Assembly: GCA_002059205.1 (NCBI GenBank) | Contig: MVCQ01000003.1 | Location: 1 to 17,669, forward strand | Source of the DNA: Candidatus Latescibacteria bacterium 4484_107 | GTDB lineage: Bacteria > Latescibacterota > 4484-107 | Length of the DNA stretch: 17,669 nt | Direction: 5' to 3' | Part shown: positions 1 through 6,145 of the stretch, piece after piece | How the letters are laid out: the number at the start of each line of letters is the position of its first letter | Numbering within the stretch: the first letter of the stretch is position 1 | Made by a program: the position numbers and the translations under genes | The notes under the pieces: model-generated | Database searches by the model: none | Seen by the model: the letters and a program-made list of their open reading frames with translations, nothing else | Told to the model about the DNA's origin: nothing

Positions 1-851
1 ACCCCAAGGATCAAGTTGATCAAATCACCACCGCTTTAATTTATAAGTTTATGGATGATATGGATAGAGCCGCAGAAGAAATTGCACCGCGGAGACGCGG
101 GGAACGCGGTGCTTTCGGCTTGCGGAAGGTTCAATCCGAAATCCGAAATCCGAAATCCGAAATCGGGTCGCCAGTCATCACACGGCATCCGGAGGCGCTG
201 AAGCGGGAGGCCGCTGCCTGGTTTCGGGAGCACATTTTCGTGGCCGGGGAGATCGCACCGCGGCGGGGAGATGCCCACGTGGTGGGGTTTGTGGGCCCTT
301 CCGGGGTGGGAAAGACTACGACTTTAAGCAAGATCGCCGCCGAGTATGCGGTGGTGCGGGGGATGCGCGTGGCGTTGATGACAATGGACACGGAGCGGAT
401 CGCGGCGACGAGGCAGTTGGAGATGTACGGGGAGATCATGAAGCTTCCCCTGACGGTTTTATACCAGCCCGGGGAGGCGAAGGCCGCGCTTCTTCGTCAT
501 CGGGAGGCGGATCTCATTTTGCTGGATACGCCCGGGGTAAATCCCCGGAATCGAGTCGCTATGGAGCACCTGAAGGCTTTTATGAGCGCGATCCAGCCCC
601 ACGAGACGCATCTTGTACTCGAAGCCTGCCGGGACTACCGGGAGGCGCTTGGGACCGTCACGCAGTTTGCGTCCCTCGCGGACCGGCTCATTTTTTCCAA
701 AATGGACGAAATTTCTTCTCCGGGCCGTGCTCTGAGCATCGCCGTCCGAACGGATCAGCCGTTGTCCTATACGACATCTGGGCCGGCTCCGCCGGAGCAT
801 TTTGAGGTGGCCGATGTAGAGAAGTGGGTGGAAAAGCTATTGGAGGAATAG
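1..851 (+). CDS. flhF: Flagellar biosynthesis GTPase FlhF, 3' part (start lies left of the window)
   Basis: SRP-type GTPase that directs flagellum placement and assembly at the cell membrane, working with FlhG. The frame is open to the left edge (codons start at base 3), so the N-terminal B domain is cut off; the ATG at 51 is internal. Visible motifs are the P-loop GPSGVGKTTT (294-323), the DTERIAATRQLEMYGEIM segment typical of FlhF (DTYRIAA... in relatives), the G3 motif LLDTPG (Asp codon at 525), the G4 motif SKMDE, and a C-terminal TSGPAPPEHFEVAD close to the family's usual ITNGQ-VPEDI ending. Codons 78-170 are odd. They encode an Arg-rich stretch and a seven-residue repeat (SEIRNPK) that come from a GC-rich palindrome and a 7-bp tandem repeat, not from FlhF homology. 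Followed by a 585-base repeat-rich gap, then flhG. Identity is strong; the effect of the insert is unknown. Confidence 0.92.
   Translation, partial: PKDQVDQITTALIYKFMDDMDRAAEEIAPRRRGERGAFGLRKVQSEIRNPKSEIGSPVITRHPEALKREAAAWFREHIFVAGEIAPRRGDAHVVGFVGPSGVGKTTTLSKIAAEYAVVRGMRVALMTMDTERIAATRQLEMYGEIMKLPLTVLYQPGEAKAALLRHREADLILLDTPGVNPRNRVAMEHLKAFMSAIQPHETHLVLEACRDYREALGTVTQFASLADRLIFSKMDEISSPGRALSIAVRTDQPLSYTTSGPAPPEHFEVADVEKWVEKLLEE
84..166 (+). repeat. Palindrome plus heptanucleotide tandem repeat inside flhF
   Basis: Bases 84-91 (GCACCGCG) and 105-112 (CGCGGTGC) are perfect 8-bp inverted arms around a GAGACGCGG core. Bases 134-161 are four copies of ATCCGAA followed by a partial fifth. The heptamer is translated as the cycle S-E-I-R-N-P-K. 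Sequences of the same style (CACCGCGG..., CACCACGG..., heptamers) recur outside genes in this window, so the block looks like dispersed repeat DNA sitting in frame within flhF. Confidence 0.8.
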
Positions 852-860
852 CACAAATCG

Positions 861-940
861 GAGAAAGTGAGAAGGGGAGAAAGTCTGAAGGTGGGAAAGT
901 GAGAAAGTGGGATTCCACCACCGAATTTTACACTTTCTGC
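861..940 (+). repeat. GAAAGTG-type dispersed repeat, copy 1
   Basis: Begins with a purine-rich run of GAGAAAGTGAGAA-like units and ends with the opposite polarity (ACACTTTCTG), joined through CACCACCGAATT (916-927). A second copy at 1348-1398 has the same 12 bases and the same GTGAGAA...CACTTTCAC layout. A third related copy lies at 8362-8410. The gap 852-1436 holds no convincing gene; its open frames are made of this and the following repeats. Confidence 0.6.
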
Positions 941-956
941 CGTTACACTTGTTTCT

Positions 957-982
957 CGTTCCCACGCTTCTGCGTGGGAACG
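957..982 (+). repeat. Perfect 11-bp hairpin repeat
   Basis: CGTTCCCACGC (957-967), a TTCT loop, then GCGTGGGAACG (972-982). There is no T-tract on either side, so it is not a classical terminator. This palindrome is of a kind I recognise as dispersed between genes in many environmental bacterial genomes. Confidence 0.7.
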
Positions 983-1003
983 TATTATTCGACGCGCTGC
1001 GTC

Positions 1004-1062
1004 ACCAAGTCGAGGCAGTCCGGCAAAAAGAGCCTCGACCAAGCCGAGGCAGTCCGACGAAA
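1004..1062 (+). repeat. Direct repeat, two 25-bp copies
   Basis: Bases 1004-1028 and 1038-1062 are near-identical copies of ACCAAG(T/C)CGAGGCAGTCCG followed by an A-rich end, at a 34-bp period. They lie between the 957-982 hairpin and the GTCCC palindrome cluster. Confidence 0.6.
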
Positions 1063-1082
1063 CGTGGGTTCTCAGGGGAGAT

Positions 1083-1289
1083 GTCCCGTCAGGGACAGGA
1101 TATTTGTAGCATTTGGAAATAGCCAATACACCTTCCTCAAGTCCCGTTAGGGACAAGATATATATGGAAAACACATAAAGACGAAGAAACCGTTTTGAAG
1201 GATCTGGGATAGATATTCCGTCCATACGGGACTTGGAAATGTTTCTGGATTGCTTTGTTTTGCTATAGATATTTTGTCCCTAACGGGAC
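1083..1289 (+). repeat. Cluster of four GTCCC-N4-GGGAC palindromic repeats
   Basis: Copies are at 1083-1096 (GTCCCGTCAGGGAC), 1141-1154 (GTCCCGTTAGGGAC), 1220-1232 (degenerate) and 1276-1289 (GTCCCTAACGGGAC). The first two are followed by A(A/G)GATAT-type sequence; the last two are preceded by its complement (GATATTC, GATATTTT). The unit is therefore about 28 bases, with two copies in each orientation, converging. Spacings between palindromes are uneven (43-65 bases). Confidence 0.7.
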
Positions 1290-1347
1290 GGAATTCGGAT
1301 TATCCAAAAGTTCCGATTGGTTCAAATTTTTTTCTCAACGGAAGCAT

Positions 1348-1398
1348 GTGAGAAGGTGAAATTTCACCACCGAATTGCTCACTTTCACACTTTCACCC
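1348..1398 (+). repeat. GAAAGTG-type dispersed repeat, copy 2
   Basis: GTGAGAAGGTGAA, then CACCACCGAATT (1365-1376), then CTCACTTTCACACTTTCAC. It shares the 12-base core with copy 1 at 916-927 and has the same inverted polarity of its ends. It stops about 38 bases before the flhG start codon. Confidence 0.6.
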
Positions 1399-1436
1399 CG
1401 TCGCACTTTCGTTTAACGTTCCACGGAGATTTTGCT

Positions 1437-2270
1437 ATGATTGCCGGACCGGAAAAACCCACGCCTCCTTCTTCCCTTGCGCCCGTGCTGGCAATTACGA
1501 GCGGAAAGGGGGGCGTTGGGAAGAGTTGCATTGCGTTGAATCTGGCCATTCAACTGGCTCGTCTCGGGGAGCGCGTGCTGTTGGTGGATGCGGATCTGGG
1601 CCTGGCGAACCTGAGTATTCTCTTGAATATCGCTCCGAAGCATACGCTGGAGGACGTGATCGGGGGAACCTGCTCGGTCTCGGAGGCGGAGGTTCAGGGG
1701 CCGGAGGGGGTGTCTATTCTTCCGGCTGGCTCCGGCACGGGGCGATCCGGCGAGCTGACCGCGGAGGAAAAAGATCGGTTGCGGGAACGTTTGGTCGCAT
1801 GGGAACGCTCGTTCGATCGCGTATTGTTAGATACAGGAGCGGGGCTTTCGTCCAAAGTGACGGATTTTGCAGGTTCCGCGGATGAGGCGATGATGGTGAC
1901 CACGCCGGAGCCGACGGCCATTGCGGATGCCTATGCGATGACGAAGATTATGTCGGGACAAACACGGCGCGTCGGACTAGGACTGCTGATCAACAGGGTG
2001 CAGTCGGCTTCTCAAGCGCAAGAACTATACGAAAAATTTGCCGGGATCACCGAGCGGTTTCTCGGATTCCGGTTGAGATATGCGGGATGGATATCGGAGG
2101 ATGCGCGCGTGGCGCAGGCCGTGCATGCTCAGCTTCCCTTTGTGGTCGGATCCCCGGACGCGCAGGCCGCAAAGGACGTGACCCGTTTGGCGCAAAGGAT
2201 GAAAGACCCGGAGGAATGGCCGCATCCGGGATTGCATCTTCCCTTTTTTGAGCGATGGATGGCGGCGTAA
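1437..2270 (+). CDS. flhG: FlhG/MinD-family ATPase controlling flagellar number
   Basis: P-loop ATPase of the ParA/MinD family; next to flhF it is best read as FlhG (YlxH/FleN), which sets flagellar number and placement with FlhF at the membrane. The deviant Walker A SGKGGVGKS is at residues 22-30; the switch segment VDADLGLAN follows strand 2; LLDTGAGLS and the late TPEPTAIADAYAMTK helix are family features. I chose ATG 1437 because GGAG (1425-1428) precedes it at good spacing. The in-frame upstream codons from 1317 translate repeat sequence. The 277-residue product has only about 20 residues before the P-loop, and the DQAxxLR motif by which FlhG stimulates FlhF is not visible. Either this lineage lacks it or the repeats upstream replaced the original 5' end. 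Confidence 0.88.
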   Translation: MIAGPEKPTPPSSLAPVLAITSGKGGVGKSCIALNLAIQLARLGERVLLVDADLGLANLSILLNIAPKHTLEDVIGGTCSVSEAEVQGPEGVSILPAGSGTGRSGELTAEEKDRLRERLVAWERSFDRVLLDTGAGLSSKVTDFAGSADEAMMVTTPEPTAIADAYAMTKIMSGQTRRVGLGLLINRVQSASQAQELYEKFAGITERFLGFRLRYAGWISEDARVAQAVHAQLPFVVGSPDAQAAKDVTRLAQRMKDPEEWPHPGLHLPFFERWMAA

Positions 2271-2290
2271 TAAGAGCCTATCCCCCCAAA

Positions 2291-2596
2291 TGTCGTTCTG
2301 AGCGAAGCGAAGAATCTCGTTTAGGTAATGAAAAAGGGGTTTTTCCCACTTGTGTTAATTTCGGTCTTTTTCCCCTGGTTCTTGCCCCAAAAAGCCGGAG
2401 TAAACTCGGCACTGGGAAAGACAAAAAGCCTCTGAAGAGGCTGGGGAGCAGTCCCTTCAGGGAGTTCGTGCGGTTTCCAGTGCCAGCTTTAGCTCGGCTT
2501 TCTGGGAGTGTTCCTACCCTCGATTAACATAAGCGGGAAAGACTCTAAAAAACTGTTAAATAGAGATTCTTCGTCGTTTCGCTCCTCAAAATGACA
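2291..2596 (+). repeat. Inverted-repeat-bounded element between flhG and fliA
   Basis: The left arm 2291-2318 (starts TGTCGTTCTGAGCGAAGCGA) and right arm 2563-2596 are imperfect inverted copies of one another, enclosing about 245 bases. The arm sequence matches a dispersed repeat type that I recognise from many bacterial genomes, often seen mistranslated as SERSEES. The interior holds nested hairpins (separate entry) and no credible gene. The rest of the gap 2271-2684 is unremarkable apart from an imperfect GC-rich hairpin at 2641-2664, just upstream of fliA. Confidence 0.65.
2391..2501 (+). other. Nested stem-loop region, possible structured RNA or folded repeat
   Basis: Bases 2391-2415 (AAAGCCGGAGTAAACTCGGC then ACTGG) pair imperfectly with 2477-2501 as a long outer stem of about 25 bp. 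Each arm can also fold locally (GCCGGAG/CTCGGC; AGCT/AGCT). Inside are AGCCTCT-GA-AGAGGCT (2427-2442, perfect 7-bp stem) and TCCC-TTCA-GGGA (2452-2463). It may be a small RNA, a transcript boundary or nested mobile repeats. Function is unknown. Confidence 0.45.
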
Positions 2597-2684
2597 AAAA
2601 AGGGTTTTCGGATAGGCACAGAGCAATGAACAATGCCTTGCCCCGGCGCACCAAAGCGCGGGGGTGCACGGAGATGAAACGCCC

Positions 2685-3443
2685 ATGCCCTCAGAAGCGC
2701 TGGTTCAGGAAGCATACGGAAAACAGAAAAGCCCCCGGGATCGGGAACGCTTTCTCGTCGAATACCTTCCGTTGGTGCAACTCATCGCCGGACGGCTCGC
2801 TGTGGGGTTGCCGAGTTCGGTGCATCTGGAAGATCTGATTCATTCGGGCGTAATCGGGCTTATCGAAGCGATGAATCATTTCGACCCTTCGCGGGGGGTC
2901 AAATTCGAGACGTTCGCCACGCCCCGGATTCGGGGATCCATCTTGGATGAATTGAGAGCGCTGGATTGGGCGCCGCGGTCCACCCGGGCCAAATCCCGAT
3001 TTTTGGATCGGGTCGCTGGCCGGTTGGAGAATGAGTTGGGGCGCTCCGCCACGGAGGAGGAATTGGCCGAGAGCATGGGGCTTTCGCTGGAGGAATTCTG
3101 GAAGACCCTCAATGAAGTAAGGTCGACGATGATTTCTTCATTGGATGAATCGGCCTTCATCAATGACGAGCATTCGGAGGTGCTTTTGGTGGATACCATC
3201 GAAGCGAATGTAGATAACCCTCTCACCGCTCTGGAACGGGAGGAGCTCGAGGATTTCTTATCGGATTCCATCGGGGAACTTCCGGAGCAAGAGCGGTTGG
3301 TCATAGGGCTATACTATTACGAGGAATTGACCCTCAAGGAGATCGGGGAGGTCCTTGGGGTCACGGAGTCCAGGGCATGTCAGGTGCACACCAAGGCTAT
3401 CCTGAGGCTGAAAGGTAAGCTGAGAATCAAGCTTGCGCAATAG
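2685..3443 (+). CDS. fliA: RNA polymerase sigma factor FliA (sigma-28)
   Basis: Alternative sigma factor that directs RNA polymerase to late flagellar and chemotaxis promoters. Region 2 is clear (LPLVQLIAGRLAVGLPSSVH, then DLIHSGVIGLIEAMNHFDPS and FETFATPRIRGSILDELRAL), followed by the FliA/SigB-group hallmark LDWAPRS. Region 3 (ELGRSATEEELAESMGLSLE) and region 4 with its helix-turn-helix (LPEQERLVIGLYYYEELTLK, EIGEVLGVTESRACQVH) complete a full-length protein of about 252 residues. Start: ATG 2685 has GGAG at 2670-2673. An in-frame GTG at 2664 would add seven residues but has no good ribosome site. It follows flhG across a repeat element and lies just ahead of the sensor and chemotaxis genes. 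No anti-sigma factor FlgM is visible in the window. Confidence 0.93.
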   Translation: MPSEALVQEAYGKQKSPRDRERFLVEYLPLVQLIAGRLAVGLPSSVHLEDLIHSGVIGLIEAMNHFDPSRGVKFETFATPRIRGSILDELRALDWAPRSTRAKSRFLDRVAGRLENELGRSATEEELAESMGLSLEEFWKTLNEVRSTMISSLDESAFINDEHSEVLLVDTIEANVDNPLTALEREELEDFLSDSIGELPEQERLVIGLYYYEELTLKEIGEVLGVTESRACQVHTKAILRLKGKLRIKLAQ

Positions 3444-3509
3444 GCATGGGGGAGCCCAAATCCATAACGAGCATTTAGATTTTTGCATCCGGCATTCCGA
3501 GAAGGGGTC

Positions 3510-3821
3510 ATGATGTCCAATCCGGTGGAACTTCATCATCTGTTGACCAGTACGGACGTGACCGAGCGGGTTGTTCAATTGGCGAAGGTGCGCCCGGATA
3601 TGCAGCAGGAGCAGTTTGCCAGAACGTTTTTGCGCGAGGCGGATCAGCAGCACATCAAGCCACCGCCGCCCGCGAAGATGGATGAGGTGATTCTTCACCG
3701 GGAACGGGAAAAAGAGGAGCAAGGGCGAAAGAAAAAACAAGAGCACCCGTCCGAAGAAACAGATCAGGAGCAGGCGGACATCGTGACGGAGCAAGAACAC
3801 CATATTGATATTTTGGTTTGA
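3510..3821 (+). CDS. Small charged protein of unknown function between fliA and a histidine kinase
   Basis: A product of about 103 residues that I cannot assign. The N-terminal part (SNPVELHHLLTSTDVTERVV, then QLAKVRPDMQQEQFARTFLR) looks helical and amphipathic. Then come PPPP, a very charged linker rich in Glu, Lys and Arg, and the short hydrophobic ending HIDILV. There is no signal peptide, membrane segment or cysteine, so it is probably cytoplasmic. Tandem ATGs at 3510 and 3513 follow a GAAGGGG ribosome site; the in-frame TTG at 3483 lacks one. Its stop TGA (3819-3821) abuts or overlaps the next frame, so it is likely co-transcribed with the kinase. Its place in a flagellar block suggests a motility-linked accessory role, which is inference only. 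Confidence 0.75.
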   Translation: MMSNPVELHHLLTSTDVTERVVQLAKVRPDMQQEQFARTFLREADQQHIKPPPPAKMDEVILHREREKEEQGRKKKQEHPSEETDQEQADIVTEQEHHIDILV

Positions 3822-3883
3822 ATGGGGACAAGGCAGCTAAAGGCAGACGCCGAGAAATCGCTTCGTTACGCACCTTAGGGGCA

Positions 3884-5212
3884 ATGATGGAATCTATGGA
3901 AAAAAGAAAACAGCCTTCGGCCCAAATCGAGAAGCTGCAGCAGCGCATTGCACACTTGGAGGAGGAGGTGGAATCGGGGCGGCAGCGAAACGCGGAGTTG
4001 TCCAAATCCATCGTCAAACTGAAAGATGTGCAAAAACTGTCGGAGACGATCGGAGCCTCGCTCGATCTGCATCATATTTTAGATGCGTTGATGAAGCTGT
4101 CGCGGCGGGTGATCCCGTATGAGAACGGCGGGGTATTTCTGACCCCGGAGGGATCAGACGATATGGAAGTGGCGCTCGTGGTCTATCGTTCCGATGGGTT
4201 CGAGGCGCAGGTGCGGAGGCAGTGGGAAGAAGGAATTCTCCAATGGGTGATGGCGGAACAGCGGGCCATGGTGCTTCCGGATGTGGATGCGATGCGGGGA
4301 TCGGAGGAAGCGGAGCGGAATTTCGTGATCGTCCCTTTGTTCGTGCGGGGAAAGAACGTAGGGGTTTTCGAGCTCGTTTGCGACAAGTCTGCCGAGACGT
4401 TTACCAACCGGGACATCGAACTGATCTCGATCCTGGCCAATCAGGCGGCCATTGCCCTGGAGAACGCCCGTCTGATTCAGAGCTTAGACGAAACAAACCG
4501 GAGACTTCGGGCCTCGCAGCAGCAGGTCATTCAGTCCGGAAAAATGGCGGCCGTAGGCGAACTGGCGGCCGGCATAGGCCACGAGATCAACAATCCGCTT
4601 CAGGTGATCCTGAGTCGGGTGCAGTTGATGCAGCATGCGTGTAAAGAAGATCGGGTTCTTTCGGGGTTGGAGGTTGTGGAGGAGCACGCAGCACGTATTT
4701 CGCAGATTGTTCGGAACTTGATGGACTTTTCCCAGGAAAGCAGCGCAGAAGGGGAGATGAGGGCGTTGGAGGTGCACGAGCTTATCGCACGTTCACGGTC
4801 CCTGGTGGCCCATTTCTTCACCACCAAACAGATCAAGGTGATCATGCACCTTCCGGAAAGTCTTCCCCAGGTGCGTGGCCGGTCGGGTCCGCTCGAACAG
4901 GTCTTTGTGAACCTGCTTCTGAATGCTTGTCAGGCGATGGACGATGAAGGGACGCTGACGATAGCGGGCAAAGCGGAACAGGATTTTGTCGTGCTCACCT
5001 TTGCCGATACGGGCATAGGGATTCCCCCGGAGATTCTTCCGAGAATTTTCGAGCCTTTTTTTACCAGAAAAGAGGTGCACGAGGGAAGAGGTCTGGGGCT
5101 CTCCATTAGTTACGGCATTGTCCAGGATCACGGAGGCGCGATTTATGCGAGCAGTGAGCTGGGAAAGGGTACGACGATAACGGTGAAATTGCCCATTTTT
5201 TGTTCGGGGTGA
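3884..5212 (+). CDS. GAF-domain sensor histidine kinase
   Basis: Soluble two-component sensor kinase of about 442 residues with no transmembrane segment. Order: coiled coil (about 10-45), GAF sensor domain (about 50-200, ending in the usual ILANQAAIALENARL helix), HisKA dimerisation domain with phospho-acceptor His233 in GHEINNPLQ, and HATPase_c with N box (NLLLNACQAM), G1 (DTGIGI), F box (FEPFFT) and G2 (GRGLGLSISYGI). The catalytic set is complete, so it should autophosphorylate. The start is uncertain: tandem ATGs at 3884/3887 follow TTAGGGG, while TTG 3818 would overlap the preceding stop and add 22 basic residues. It resembles NtrB-like kinases that pair with sigma-54 activators in flagellar clusters, but none is in the window; the nearest response regulator is at 7899-8276. 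Confidence 0.9.
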   Translation: MMESMEKRKQPSAQIEKLQQRIAHLEEEVESGRQRNAELSKSIVKLKDVQKLSETIGASLDLHHILDALMKLSRRVIPYENGGVFLTPEGSDDMEVALVVYRSDGFEAQVRRQWEEGILQWVMAEQRAMVLPDVDAMRGSEEAERNFVIVPLFVRGKNVGVFELVCDKSAETFTNRDIELISILANQAAIALENARLIQSLDETNRRLRASQQQVIQSGKMAAVGELAAGIGHEINNPLQVILSRVQLMQHACKEDRVLSGLEVVEEHAARISQIVRNLMDFSQESSAEGEMRALEVHELIARSRSLVAHFFTTKQIKVIMHLPESLPQVRGRSGPLEQVFVNLLLNACQAMDDEGTLTIAGKAEQDFVVLTFADTGIGIPPEILPRIFEPFFTRKEVHEGRGLGLSISYGIVQDHGGAIYASSELGKGTTITVKLPIFCSG

Positions 5213-5244
5213 GGAAAGAACTCTTTTTTTGGAGATACAAGACG

Positions 5245-5637
5245 ATGCTATGGAGTATTCCCACATGGATGTTTTGGCTGGCCCCCGTGTTGCTGGGGAT
5301 GGTTTTTTTTCTGCTCTGGCGGCGGTTTGAGGCCGCGCAGAGACGTATGGAGGCGCGTTTGATTGCGATGGATGTACGGATGGAGCGATGGCTCGCAAGG
5401 CTCGAAAGACAGGGGGGAAGCGGCGAAGAACGAAGCCTGTCCGTGCGAAGGACGGCGGCCGGGACGTACACCGTGGCCGGGCAGAGCCATTCAAACGGGA
5501 ACGCATGGGAGAGAGGAAATATCGTTCGTGAATTGCGCAAGGGGGGGGACCTATTGGAGGTTTCCCAAAGATTCAATGTGGGGGTGGGAGAGACCCGTCT
5601 CATCTCAAGACTGATAGAGCTGGGTGAGAAGTCTTAG
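5245..5637 (+). CDS. Membrane-anchored small protein with DUF2802-like C-terminus
   Basis: About 130 residues. The first 25 or so form one transmembrane helix (WMFWLAPVLLGMVFFLLW), followed by a basic amphipathic coiled coil (RRFEAAQRRMEARLIAMDVR), a variable linker, and a C-terminal helical region (NIVRELRKGGDLLEVSQRFN, then VGVGETRLISRLIEL) that looks like the helix-turn-helix-like end of DUF2802 and related flagellar-cluster proteins. ATG 5245 is preceded by GGAG (5231-5234); the TTG at 5200 overlaps the kinase stop. The topology predicts an inner-membrane anchor with the C-terminal domain in the cytoplasm. In gammaproteobacterial motility operons DUF2802 proteins also sit next to chemotaxis genes, which fits here. 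Assignment to that family is by resemblance only. Confidence 0.72.
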   Translation: MLWSIPTWMFWLAPVLLGMVFFLLWRRFEAAQRRMEARLIAMDVRMERWLARLERQGGSGEERSLSVRRTAAGTYTVAGQSHSNGNAWERGNIVRELRKGGDLLEVSQRFNVGVGETRLISRLIELGEKS

Positions 5638-5921
5638 GCATTGGAAGCATTGTTTTAAGGAGGGCACGGCGGCGTGTGAAACGCAAAGCGTACATGACGC
5701 GGGGAATAGATATGCTGTGTTTTCGAGCATTTCTTTGCTCACTCCGCGTTTTTGCGGCGCGTTTTCATGATGATATTAAGAGCCCATCCGAGAAGCTTAT
5801 CCCCATTAGGAATTTGCCTCTTAGGGTTTCATCGGGTCGCAGCCTGAAGCCTGAAGGCGGGATTCCGGAGTTGAAGTTCTGCTTGGTGTCTGTCCGAAAG
5901 CTCCGTTTTGAGGCGAATGGT

Positions 5922-6004
5922 ATTGCGAGGAGTGAGGAACGAACGACGAAGCAATCTCTGGGTTTTCAAGAGAGTGCTTCTCTCCTTCTGCTCGCTTGCA
6001 ATGA
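5922..6004 (+). repeat. Inverted repeat of the GCGAGGAG/GAAGCAATCTC type
   Basis: Bases 5922-5959 (ATTGCGAGGAG ... GAAGCAATCTCT) and 5971-6004 (AGAGTGCTTC ... CTCGCTTGCAATGA) are imperfect inverted arms around a short spacer. This is a cousin of the arms at 2291-2318 and 2563-2596. The gap 5638-6145 holds this repeat and other low-complexity pieces but no convincing gene. A frame opening at GTG 5676, behind AAGGAGG (5657-5663), is mostly repeat translation. Confidence 0.65.
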
Positions 6005-6145
6005 TGGGAATATTCCAATTGGGTTGGTTTCCGGACGGACACTCCTCAAGGGGGGATGTTCTAAGAGAGGCCACCAATAATTGGAGAAAAAAGCTGGAGC
6101 CAGATGCGCGATTTGCACTTCGCGTTTGATAAGGGGGAGCATATT

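Noticed and set aside
824..1225. Open frames on both strands in the flhF-flhG gap
   Set aside because: Their translations are repeat sequence (hairpin 957-982, GTCCC and GAAAGTG units), with no ribosome site or recognisable motif.
1083..1289. Possible CRISPR array
   Set aside because: Only four imperfect palindromes, in two orientations, with uneven spacing and no cas genes nearby.
1317..1436. Upstream extension of flhG to 1317
   Set aside because: The codons translate a GAAAGTG repeat; ATG 1437 has a GGAG site and the family motif follows at normal distance.
2255..2527. Plus-strand open frame overlapping the flhG end
   Set aside because: It is made of the inverted-repeat element and has no protein-like character.
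3309..3803. Minus-strand frame opposite fliA end and the small charged gene
   Set aside because: Leu/Phe-rich shadow of Glu/Lys codons on the other strand.
5676..6080. Open frame behind an AAGGAGG site
   Set aside because: Most of it translates dispersed repeats; no homology or signal. The ribosome site may be chance or a relic.
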